Shown here: positions 1-11,900 of the stretch, one piece after another
Layout: every line of letters begins with the position of its first letter
How positions within the stretch are numbered: position 1 is the stretch's first letter
NCBI GenBank assembly: GCA_943736015.1
Contig: OX031062.1
Span: 25,393,462-25,457,461 of the forward strand
DNA from: Tridacna crocea
Taxonomy: Eukaryota; Mollusca; Bivalvia; Cardiida; Cardiidae
Reading direction: 5' to 3'
Length of the DNA: 64,000 nt
The notes under the pieces: generated by a model
Told to the model about the DNA's origin: nothing
Database searches by the model: none
Seen by the model: only the letters and a program-made list of their open reading frames with translations
Position numbers and translations under genes: made by a program

Positions 1-684
1 TTGACCAATCAAAATTTCGCGAACAATTTTTTAAAAGGGTCACCCAAGGAACAACTCTGTGAAATTATTTCAAAATCTGACCAGCGGTTTCAGAGAAGAA
101 TAATTTTTAAGAATTCCTTCATTTTTGTATAGTGCAAGAAGCCCCCATTCACCAGAGCCACATTTTTTGACGGATCAAAATTTCACGAACAATTTTTGGA
201 AAGGGTCATCCAAGGAACATACCTCTGAAATTATTTCAAAATCCGACCAGCGGTTTCAGAGGAGAAGATTTTTAAAGAATTTCTTCATTTCTGTATAGTG
301 CAAGAAGCCCCCATTCACCAGAGCCACATTTTTTGACGAATCAAAATTTCACAAACATTTTTTGAAAAGGGTCACCCAAGGAACATATCTGTGAAATTAT
401 TTCAAAATCAGACCAGCGGTTTCAGAGGAGAAGATTTTTAAAGAATTTGCTAAAAAATTCCATTTCGTTGCCATGGCAACCAGAGTTTTTGATGGAATCA
501 AATTCTGTGAACAATTTTTAAAGAGGACCTCCCAAGGAACATTCCTGCCAAGTTTGGTCCAAATCCGCCCAGCGGTTTAGGAGGAGTTGATGTTTAAAGA
601 ATTGTTGATGACGCACGACGGACGACGGACACCGGGTGATCCTAAAAGCTCCCCTTGAGCATGTTGTGCTCAGGTGAGCTAAAA
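1..684 (+). repeat. 3' part of a Helentron-like tandem-unit repeat (family 1)
   Basis: Units of about 166 bp are visible (the phrase GCCCCCATTCACCAGAGCC recurs at 141 and 307), followed by a different terminal unit carrying GTTGCCATGGCAACCAGAG at 469-487, an ACGACGGAC-rich stretch near 612-630 and a terminal hairpin AGCTCCCCTTGAGC / GCTCAGGTGAGCT ending near 680, then AAAAA. The same family occurs at 33640-34375 and 8731-8930. The element begins left of the window. The layout (tandem core, short tail, 3' hairpin, no coding capacity) resembles non-autonomous Helentrons of bivalves; that classification is inferred. Confidence 0.7.
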
Positions 685-1783
685 AGATACCTGTAGCTGG
701 GATTGTATGGTAGATACTTTAACTGAGAGAACATGCAGCATCTACATACTGCTTACTGTATATGTGGATATCTACATGTGTTGATAAAAATACCAATTAT
801 GTGTCAGGACATTTTGCATACGGAAATGGTTATAAATTCAAGACACTTGTTATTATACTTGTAGTAAAACATGCGAAAAGAAAACTTTTCGAATTCCCAA
901 AATCAAATAAAAATTTCCACATCCCAATAGTTTCAATTTATACAGTACCAGGCAAAGTCTAGTATAGGTGGCCCATATAATTCAATCCACAATTCCTTAA
1001 AATGAACCAGAAAGGGCAATACAACCTACAAATGGATATCAATAATTTGATACAAGAATTTGTAGATGCATCAATTTTCAAACACATGTACTTATTATCT
1101 TCAGCCTCTTTCAAAACTGAGAATTAATATAAACAGTTCTAGTTTTTTGACACCGGATTTGACTTATGGTAGTAGACCCCTATTACCTCTAGTGGTGCAT
1201 TGCATAAAGTTATCTTGACAGGTGATAAATACAGATTTATACAGGTATAATACTTTTGTACATTTTTAACTGACCAGAAATTTCTTTATGCCTATCTTGA
1301 AATTGTAGATACTTTTATTAGATTCCAGAAACGGGAGGTAATTACTATCTGTCTTTGTAATGAAAATATAGCGGTTTTAGATTTATAAATGAATATTCTA
1401 GAAAAGACAATAAGGGAAAGGTGGCTTGGTTGAAGCAGTACAACAACACTCTTTTTTAATCTTAGCAAATTTTGTAGGATAATATTATTGTGAAAAGAGC
1501 TGTTTTCTATTAGGGGTCTACTATGTTAAGGATTCTTAACTGCTCTCATTTTCAGCTCTTGGTATGTAACTTTGCTCATGGAACTCAACTTTCAATAGAT
1601 AAAAATAAATTTTGTAAATACAAAACTAAAGTATTTAAATTTGATAAAAGAGTGGAAAAAGGGAATAATGATTTCTACATGAGCATTGATACGTACCGTA
1701 TTACAACTGCTAAAAATTTAAATCCAACACAGAATTTGACTATAATCACAAAATACTAGTATATGTTAAACATTGATCATGTA
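685..1783. other. AT-rich stretch without recognised gene
   Basis: Short open frames of 66 and 78 codons occur here, but they show no domain, no splice support and no similarity to the missing EDEM1 C-terminal exons. It is probably EDEM1 intron sequence, since the gene must continue leftward beyond the window. Confidence 0.5.
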
Positions 1784-2004
1784 TTAACCCTTTCCCAAAC
1801 CCTGACCAGACCAAATTGAAAGTATTTTGCAGGTGACAAATTAACAGTTGCTAAAAAGATTATTTTTCTATATGATAGGCTAGAAAACATTGTGGGAAAA
1901 GGAGAATTTGCTGGTTACCAGCATTTTCTCCTTTTCCCACAATGTTTTCAAAAGGTTTCTATTCCTGACACGTAAAAACCAGGGCTTGTTTGGGAAAGGG
2001 TTAA
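1784..2004 (+). mobile_element. TTAA-hairpin MITE, complete copy
   Basis: TTAA at 1784-1787 and 2001-2004 bracket CCCTTTCCCAAAC ... GTTTGGGAAAGGG terminal inverted repeats. The centre is a palindrome with arms near 1885-1914 and 1917-1946 (TGTGGGAAAAGGAGAA / TTCTCCTTTTCCCACA). TTAA target sites and CCC-starting termini are the hallmark of piggyBac-type elements. It is non-coding, so it must be mobilised in trans if at all. Confidence 0.85.
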
Positions 2005-2234
2005 GCAACACTGTGCACCTTTTTTTCCATCTAGCACCGAGTTAAATAGTCAACATAACATGCTGTCTATGGTTTTTACAGGCAGTCTAACTCAAACCCA
2101 GATGGCACAGAAAGGATTTTTACAGTCCCTTGTCTAATTGAATATTCTTGCCCTACAACATTTCAAACTAAGGTGTTTATATATCTAGACTCCATGATTC
2201 AAAGTCAACCACAACCTAATCCTCTGGTAAACTA

Positions 2235-2400
2235 TTAGGAGCTAAAGGAACCTTGAGGAGCAGGCCTTTAAAAATATTGTAGGAAAAGGAGAAAATGCTG
2301 GTTACCACCATTTCCTCCTTTTCGTAACATTTTTCTACTCTTTCAGATACAAACTGCAATTATTTAAGCCACAGAACTTGTCCATGTGCAAATGCCTTAA
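2235..2400 (-). mobile_element. TTAA-hairpin MITE, degenerate piece
   Basis: It retains the hairpin (AGGAAAAGGAGAAAATGC near 2280-2297 and its reverse complement) and the inner GTGCAAATGCCTT segment, but has lost a clear left end. It abuts the next copy at the TTAA of 2397. Confidence 0.6.
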
Positions 2401-2652
2401 CTCTTTATCACACAATCCCGACTTTAAACAATCCCAAGGAAGAAAGCTATAAAAACTATTGTGGGAAAAGGGGAAAATACTGGTAACCAGCATTTTCTGC
2501 TTTCCCCACAACATTTTCTAATCCTTTCAAAATAAAATTTCAATTTCTGATCCATATTTATTTTGTCATCTGCAAATGCTTTCAATTTGAGCTAGTCTGA
2601 AATTTTGTCCTTTGATAAATAGTTAAATTAGGGCCATCTGATAAAGAGTTAA
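2397..2652 (-). mobile_element. TTAA-hairpin MITE near the EDEM1 exon 9 donor
   Basis: It starts TTAACTCTTTATCACACAATCC and ends GATAAAGAGTTAA; there is a second internal TTAA near 2633. The central hairpin is eroded. The right TTAA ends 18 bp from the splice donor of EDEM1 exon 9 (exon edge 2671). Confidence 0.75.
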
Positions 2653-2670
2653 AATAAATCACTAGCTTAC

Positions 2671-2915
2671 TCAGCTCTGGCATGTGTATTTATACTGTGA
2701 AATATATCCCTGCCAACATGAAGATAAAATGGATTCTTCGTGGCTTGATACAGGAAGTACGTGGATTCTATCAGTTCTGGTCTTAGTGGATAAAACAAAA
2801 CGTCCGGCGCTTTTATATGCCAGTTAAACCTCTCTGGAAGGGACTCATACTTTCTCCAAATGGAGTAGTACACAGCATGAGAACAAATGGCTTCTTCTAA
2901 GTCTCCATACAGTAC
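2671..2915 (-). CDS. EDEM1: EDEM1 exon 9
   Basis: 245 nt, acceptor TTTAG at 2920-2916, donor GTAAGC from 2670. It encodes residues 360-440 ([20 protein letters not shown] ... NTHARAE) and contains [16 protein letters not shown] with catalytic Glu406. Two bases of the last codon carry over to an exon outside the window. Confidence 0.93.
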
Positions 2916-5900
2916 CTAAACAGGAGAAAATCCACAATTGTGAGTCAGAGAAGGACATACACAGCAGGAGTACCTTTACACGGTACTTTCTTCAACTTTT
3001 TTTGTTTGTGTTGCTGAAGACCAGTCATAGAAACATAGTCCAACATGAGATGTTGCCTCAGCTTGCTCCAAAGTACATGTATTTTCACAAATTCATTTGT
3101 AATCTAAACTTTATGTCGATTATCTCTATTAAAGAGAGATGTTTTCAAAGTTGGTTGTTTAGTTTTCAATTTAACATAGTGCTACCATCAAGGCAAAAAC
3201 ACTTATCCATGCATTTCCAGAGTATTTTTTGTCCTTAATTCCTTTACCAGACAGCAAATATTTCAGCTTTGTTCAAATTGAAAGCATTTGCAGATGACCA
3301 ATATTACTCAAAGCATGAAATGTATCCTAGAAGCATGGAAAACACTGTGGGAAAAGGAGAAAATGCTGGTTACCAGCATTTTCTCCTTTTCCCACAATGT
3401 TTTCAAAAGTCTTCTTCCACAGGGTTGTTTAAACTCGGAATTATTTGATAAAGGGTTAATAAGACTGTTTTAAATTCATTGACTGCGCTTCAACAAATGC
3501 ATTAGACGTCTTATACAGCTTTCAATATCATTTCCATCATACCAAAGTGACAGCTTTCCTATACTGTTCATGTATGCTCTGGGTATCACCTGTACTAGAA
3601 TGGGGCTCTAACGTATTTTTTTCCAAGGACATTTCCATGAAATTTACATGTACTTCCAGTGAGGTTTGAACCTGGCCCTCAAGATTACAAGTCCTACACT
3701 GTATGTCAGAGCCATGCAGGAAAGTCATCCTGCAAAAAGAATTTGCCATACTGGTATTGGCTTTTAGGATCCCCGGATTACAGGTTATGTATCTAATCAG
3801 TTAAACTGCTGGTCTAGTTGGTTAACAAAAACATCTCCTAGAATATGTTTCTGTGGACAGTCTATCTAGAGATAACAAATAAATCCTTTGCAATACATTC
3901 CCAAGTCTTAACAACCCTCAAGAAAAAGCTTTTTAAAACAATCAGGGAAAACAGAAAAATTATGGTAACCAGCATTTACTCCTTTTCCCAATATGTTTTT
4001 AACCTTCTAAGTGTGTATATCTGAGCCACAATAATTTTGTCCAGTGCAAAAACTTTCAATTTGGTCAAGTCTAAAATTTTGTTGTTAAGTAAATCATCAA
4101 AATTGAAAGTGTTTGCAGACGACAAAATCTATCTTTCTAATGACAGGATTTTCTATGAAAGGTTGAAAAACTTGGAAAAAGAGCAAATGCTGGAAAGCCA
4201 GTGTACCTTTCTTGGAGTGACCCTTTTTACATTTTTGCACATCGTCCTTTCCATACCACTGGTACTATACCAATATAAACATCAATCAAACAATTTAAAT
4301 CAGACAGAAATCTTACAACGACTTTCCTCAATCTTTGCAAAATAAATTGACCTAGTTGGGTAATGAACCCGCAATCCCCTGGTCTGAAGGTCTGTACATT
4401 ACCAACTGTGCAACAGCATAGCAACCTTGAGTTAGTGACCCACCTGAACAGCCGACCAAGCAGCTTGCAATGCATCAATCCAGTAATTAGCAATATCCCC
4501 TGATCTCATATGTACATTGACATAAATTGGTGTGTTTCCTATCCCCTTGTTACATTTTAATCTCCTGAAACAAAAAAAGACATGGATCATTGGGAGTCAA
4601 ATGAGAGAAAATGCATGCCTAACTCCAAGCACTGCTTGTTTTAATCCTTTACTCCACAAGGCATTTCTATAGTATCTCTAAAAGACCCTAAATAACAGCA
4701 ATGATGATGCTGTTTCTTATACGTATTTGAGACCCTTTGATAGCATAGAAAACATTGTGGCAAAAGGTGAAATTGCTCGTCACGAGCAATTTCACCTTTT
4801 GCCACAATATTTTCCAAAGGCTCCTGCAAGTAATGCATAGAAATGAGTATCTATGGAGTAAAGGGTTAATGACCCTGGGAGAAAAGGCTTTTTCAAAAAC
4901 TCTTAGACAGTGACAAAATGCTGGTAACCAGTATTTTTTGCTTTGATCCTCTATTCTTTCTAAATTATTATTAAAGATGCAACATCACACCATTTGAGCA
5001 TGATTTCTTTTTCTTATTTGTAAATGCTTTCTGTCTGGAAAAGTCTAAATTTTGCAATCCGCGAAAGGAATAACAAAGAAATCAGTGTGACACATTAACC
5101 TTTTACCACACAATCACGACATTCAACCACCCTGTTGAAGAAGCCTTTTAGAAAATAATGTGGGAAAAGGAGAAAATGTTGTCAACCAGAATTTTCTCCT
5201 TTTCCAACAATGTTTTCTATTCTATCACAGACAAACTTCCCCATTTAAGCTACCTTTCATTTGTTGTCTGCATGTTTTCATTTTGGATTAGTCTAAAATT
5301 TTGTTAACCCCTAAAAAGTTTCAGTAGACTTTGTATCATCCTTTTTGACTATTGTTAATCAACATGAAATAATATTAATTGTACAAGAACAGAATAGCAA
5401 ATGGAGAAATTATTCGTTTGGGAAAAATATTCTTGCACATTGTCATAAGGAGGAAATGCAATTTACAACCAATATCAAGAGGTTATTCATTTTCAAAAAG
5501 CTTAAAATTGTCAAAGGTTGACCATAAAATGCTTTCATTGCAGTACAAAACTGTGATTACTGAACATGACAGTTGCCATAGTTGCAGATCTTTGTCAATG
5601 ACTATACATAAAGTTTTCATTGTTGCAGAACACTGATGATGACTATGTTATAGCTACAAAAAGCTGTCAATTATCGACCTTGATTCTTTTTTAGCTGTAG
5701 ATCACAGACAGTGACAAAACAAAAGCTTTTATAGCAACTGAACATTGTTGCTTGGGGTCCTAAGGGTTCAATAGTATGGTGCAGAATTTGTAACATGGAG
5801 GCCTTGGGTTCAATTCTCACTTGAACCATTGAGTTTTTCATTGGAGTGTTCAAGGATAAGACACTTCACAGCCCTAGTCAAGTGCTAGTGAAACTGAGGT

Positions 5901-8900
5901 TAACCCTTAACTATTACCAAACGACAATAGTTTAGGCTTGTCCAAATCGAAAGCATTTGCAGACGACAAAACAAATATGACTGAAAATTTGAAATTTGTT
6001 TTGTGAAGGGTAGAAAACATTGTGGGAAAAGGAGAAAATGCTGGTTAGCAGCATTTTCTCCTTTTCCTGCAGTGTTTTCTAAACGCTTCTTTCTTAAGGG
6101 TGTCAAAAGTAGGGATTGTGTGGTAATGGGTTAACCACAAAATTTTGGACAATACCAAACTGAAGGCATTTGAAGTCAACAATTCAAATGATGATATCTG
6201 TGTTTGATAGGGTAGAAAACATTGTGGGAAAGGGAGAAAATGCTGGTTACCATTTTCTCCTTTTCTCATGATGTTTTCAAAAGCCTTCTTTCCAAGAGTA
6301 GTGAAAACTAGGGATTGTTTGGTAAAGAGTTAAAGGGATGAATAAGTAGAACAAAAATATTTACCCTCTTCTCATATGAAATTTTATAGTCTCATAGGAT
6401 TCTTTAAACATTTCAAGATCTTCTTTATTGCCAAATAAAATATAACTCTAAAATGAAAAAGAAATGTATTAAGATACACAGCTATATGTGCTACTATCTT
6501 TCATCTTTTACCATACAATCCCATGTTATCATAAGACAGCCAGAAGAAGAGGTTTTAACTCTTTACAAACTTTTAGACTGGTTCAAACTGAAAACACTTG
6601 CAGATGACAAAAAACAAATATAACTCAAAAACTGAAATTTGTTTCCAGCAGGACAGTAAACATTGTGGCAAAAGGAGAAAATGCTGGTTAGCTAAACAGC
6701 ATTTTCTCCTTTTCCAAATATGTTTTTAAAAGGCTTCTATCTCAGGGTGGTAAAAAGCAGGGATTGTTTGGTAGAGAAATAAAATGAATTAAGAATAGAA
6801 AAAAGCTGATAATCAGCATTTTCTCCTCATTCAACGTTTTTCCTCCTAATTGCAGAGCTGTACATTAAAGTCATAATTAAAACTGTTATCGTGCCAACCA
6901 TTAATCCTCACCCAGGTGTTTTGTCAGTGAATTGGCTCTAACAACAACGAAATTTTTTGAAAGACCAAAACTCCTGTAAAAGTTTATAAATCAAGATAGA
7001 TAAGTGCACTAGTTCCCATGCAGGAGGGCTTCAATAACAATTTCACCAAACCTGGTTGCAAACAAGGAAGAAAGACAATAGAAATGTCACTATGGAGGGA
7101 TCAATGGGTTGACAGCAACCAGATTCAGACTTAGTAGACATAGGAATGTTGATAAAAACAATCTTTAGACTTTTTTTTAATCCTACTCAGGATTTAGCTT
7201 AGGTGATATTATAAATCATCTCATTGAAATGCTAGTCTTTTACTGAATGTTACTTTGAGAGTTGACCAATTAGCTTCCAAGTCTTCAGATGTATTATGGA
7301 AATGGTTTTCCACAGTGGGGATACATCAACCTTCTTTTTGTTTTCCTTGCACAAACTCGTATTCAAAATATTAAGTTTTTAACAAGATTACTCGTCAAAA
7401 ACTAATACATCAGAAACAAACACAAGAAAGAATATAATGTCATAGATTAGACATCAGTTTGTAATTTAAGAGTGAAATTATCAGTAAACACTTTTCCAAA
7501 TTCATACAGAAAATAATATAAAGCAGGGGTTAAAACTGAAAGGTCTATGTTGACTTACCTTGAGCAAATATTCGTAGAAGGAATCTAATCCAGCCCCTAA
7601 TCCACTCATGAGACCTACCCATTCTCCAGTCTGTACATTTATCACATTTCCTAGAACAAAACACAAGATTAACCCATTACCAAACAACAATATTTTAGAC
7701 TGGTCCAAACTGAAAGCATTTGCAGATGACAAAATAAAAGTGAGTGAAAATTTGAAATTTGTTTTGTGAAGGGTAGAAAACATTATGGGAAAAGGAGAAA
7801 ATGCTGGTTACCAGCATTTTCTCCATTTCCCACAATGTTTTCCAAAGGCTTCTTTCTCAGGGGCATCAAAAATAGGGATTATGTGGTAATGGGTTAAAAT
7901 TTACAGATTACAAAATGTGTCTTCTAAATTGAAAGCATTTGCAGACATAAGTGAAATCATGGTTCTAAAGATAGGATTTGTCGTACATAAGGAAGAAAAT
8001 ATAGAATAAAACTTAAACTGGTATTTTCTCCTTTTCCACATTCTCAGTAAATTACCACAAAAATCAAAGTTTTTACTTCCAAGGAAAGAAGTGCTCACTA
8101 TTGCAAGCACTTGCTTTTTTTTTCCCACATTTTTTCCATACAATTCTCGAAAGATACATGTTTATTAAGTTTCTTGTTCTGATTATACAGGTTCAAGAAA
8201 GTCTATTACTGGTTTGTTCAGTGACTGAGTGACAATGATATCTATCATCAAGAATTTGCTAGAAACTTGAGATGCAATGAATAAAACATTCACGCTATGC
8301 CTCTCAAGCATGGGCTTATTGAATCACATACCAAGACAGAAAAAAAGACTATTTCCGCAATAATCAAGTAAAATACTTTTTATAACACATGGTTAGCTCT
8401 TAAAATGCCCTGCATTACTTCAGTTGGTTTAGCAGGCAGTGTTGATCAAGATCAGACTACACAGGACATTCAGCCCACTCTTGGATCTCCACTTCTGAGA
8501 TGTGAAGTATGATCTTGGGTGTACTATGTCCAATTTCTTGAATTTAAAAAATATTCTTGCCTAAATAGCCCTTAAATTGTTCTACATGTAGCTGTTTGCT
8601 ACTGCACAGGAAGGTCATAGGCCATTTCATTCCACACTTTTAGCGATAATAATTTTCTGTTAACCTTTTACCACACAATCCCAACTCTTGATGGCATTGA
8701 GAAAGAAGCCTTCTTTGAAAATATTGTGAGACCAGAGTTTTTGATGGAATCAAGTTCTGTAAACAATTTTTACAGAGGTCCTTCCAGCCAAGTTTGGTCC
8801 AAATTGGCCAAGCGGTTTAGGAGGAGTTGATGATTAAAGAATTGTTGACAACGCACGATGCATGAAGCACGACGGACACCGGATGATCCTAAAAGCTCCC

Positions 8901-11900
8901 CTTCAACATGTTGTGCTCAGGCAAGCTATAAAGTAGAAAATGCTGGTAACTTTTCCCACAATGTTTTCTACCCTTTCCAAGCCAAATTTCAATTTTGCAG
9001 TCACATTTATTTTTGTTGTCTGTAAATGCTTTCAATTTGGACCAGTCAAAAATTTTCTAGTGTGGTAAAAGAGTTAACAATTACCAAGCAATCCTGTGAC
9101 ATTTGACCTGAAATCCCATAGTCTCCTGACAGTCCTCCTTGCTGCAGCTTCATATGTGGGGTCATTCAACAATTTCGACAGAATCCCAAACTCTAACACT
9201 AACGATCCTGCACCTGCTGTACATGTTTCATTAATGGACTGCTTTGGCACGCCATCATGTAAGTTGACCTATAAAAAGCAAAAAGGCATCAGTATATGAA
9301 TACGGGCCAAAATCTGTGAAAAGAATGTTTAACTCTTTACCAAACGACAAAATTGTAAACTTGTCCAAATTGAAAGCATTTGCAGACGACAAAATAAATA
9401 TGGGTCAAAAATTGAAATTTGTTTTGAGAGGGGTAGAAAACATTGTGGGAAAAGGAGAAAATGCTGGTTACCAGCATTTTCTCCTTTTCCCACAATGTTT
9501 TCAAAGGGCTCCTTTCTCAGGGTCGTAAAAAGTCAGGATTGTGTTGTAAAGAGTAAAGTCATCTTCAAAAAGTATCAACCCATGTCAGCATGTGGCGAAA
9601 CTTTAAGCTTTTGGTCAATTTTATTGCTTGTCAAAGGACCATTCCACCTCATTGTTAAGTTGGTTGTATGCTTTTATAGATCCATAGATATGAGAGGGGG
9701 TACTTGAATGATCAAAATGTTATTTCTTAAACTAATAACCTACATACATATGTTATTGACACTTATTAGAACTATCTCATTCTGAATAGTTTTTCTCAAT
9801 GAGACAATTCCAAATTTGTGCACACTGTGTACATTTCAGTGAAGACATAAGGAACCTTTGAACTCTGAAATACTCTCCATATCTGTCCCTTGTATCTTAT
9901 CTATTCCTATCACTCACATATAGTATGATTTATATAACTTTTGCAATAACCCACAACTCTAGTCAGAGCTCACAATATCTGTCCAAATTTTTCAAAAAAG
10001 TATTACAGATATAGCACAAAAAACTCTTAAATGCTACCCTTATATCAACCTTTGCATGTAAAGCTGAACCTGGTTCAACCCTTTACCACACAATCCAAAG
10101 TTTTACAGACCCTGAGCAAAAAGCCTTAAAAATACATCGTGGGAAAAGGAGAAAATATTGTCACCAATATTTCCTCCTTTTGCCATGAACTTTTCTTCTG
10201 TTTTAGACACAAATACCGTCATTTGACACATGATTCACATATTTTTACTGCTAACATTTCAAACACTTCCAAAACATCTGATTTCGGTAAATTCATCAGG
10301 TTGTCCTCCCTCTTTGATTAATTTGTGGAAAATGACAATTTGTTTTTACAATCAAGTGACTTTCATTGATAAGATATCGGAGATCGAAGACATGGAACTG
10401 CCATGGGGGGGCTTTCTTTACATAGATGCTGTCACTCCATATAGATTGACATCGATTTTACCATGCTTTCATTGCACTGTGTTTATACAGCCGATTTCAC
10501 ATGTCATGTTAGAATTCGTATTCATGCATTTCCAAATTAACTTCATTTTCATCTGCACACACAGAAAGTCTAGCATTACAAGCGTTTATACAGCTTAATA
10601 GATATATACTTTGCATATCACAAGCTCTATAGATTCAAAGTTGTGGTGTCTGTGATTGTGAGGTAGAGCGTCGGCCTCATAACCTAAAGGTCCTGAGTTC
10701 GATACCCCGGAGTGGGTGTCAACTTTGGGATTTTTCATTGACCCACACATTCGGCGCGAGTACTGGTGTAGTTCCCAGGAAGCAGAATCGAGAGAGATTA
10801 GTATAAGAAGTAAGAACTCATTTCTCAATCGATGTAAAATAAATACGTTTAAACTAACATTTATGAAATATCAGCACTGACAGTGTAATAACTTTGAATC
10901 TATAGAGCTTGACTTACCCTTGGAAAAGGAATTCCTGTCGCGGTGTTATCAAAAGCAGACATTAATCTCGAAGCCAGATCATGTGACAGATCAAGCAGCT
11001 CATCATTGTAATCAGAGGGCCTTATGTCTCCAAATGGCTGGGCAGGGTCAGAAATCAACAAGTGGGCAGACAATAAGCTTCCTAAAACTCTGCAGATATA
11101 TGAACACATGTAGTATTGTAAAACCTACGGCATTAATTTTATGTACACATGAAAAGTTTACGAAATCTGTATTCGTAGCCATTGCTTAAGAATCTTGAGC
11201 TTCATTGTCAGGAAGATTAAGTAAGGACGAAATTTTAGACTGGTTCAAACTGAACGCATGTGCAGACGACAAAATAAAAGTAACTCATAAATCGAAATTT
11301 GTTTCCAGCAGGGCAGAAAATGTGGGAAAAGAAGAAAATGCTGGTTTCCAGCATTTTCTTCTTTTCCCATAATGTTTTTAAAGGATTCTATCTCAGGGTC
11401 ATAAAAACCAGGGATTGTTTGGTAGAGTTAACCCATTATCACACAATCCCTACTTTTGATGACCCTGTGAAAGAAACCTGAAAACATTGTGGGAAAAGAA
11501 GAAAATGCTGGTAACTAGCATTTTCTCCTTTTCCCACAATGTTTTCTTCCCTTCCCAAACCAAATTTCAGGTTTAGAGTCACTCACTTTAATTTTGTTCT
11601 CTGCAAATGCTTCCAATTTGGAATACTGGTAGTCTAGAATAATGTTGATTGGTAAAGGGTTAAATGATATTAGGAATTCCTCTGAAGTAAATGAAAGATA
11701 ATGAAACTAAAACTAGTAAGAGTAGATACCTAATGGTGGCTTCAAAAACCTGGACTGTGGTATTCTGGAATGTTAGGTTTTCTTGGACAAGATGAACAGC
11801 TTTAATGAACTCTGTCACATTTCCGAAGATCTGGCAAAAACAATTGATTTTATTAATAAACATTTTATTGACAGAACTTAACCCTTTACCCCATAAGGCA

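Noticed and set aside
1-2600. Search for the remaining EDEM1 C-terminal exons
   Set aside because: No reading frame resembling the expected CGYATLHHV or FFLSETCKYLYLLFD blocks was found, so these exons are taken to lie outside the window.
4037-4345. 102-codon plus-strand open frame near EDEM1 exon 8
   Set aside because: It runs through decayed MITE sequence and has no family signature.
10230-10598. 122-codon open frame with hydrophobic stretches
   Set aside because: It lies in EDEM1 intron 4, shows no recognisable domain and has no splice support.
10655-10725. Possible tRNA gene with CAT anticodon
   Set aside because: Boxes A and B are tRNA-like, but the acceptor stem does not pair and a long unrelated body follows; treated as a SINE.
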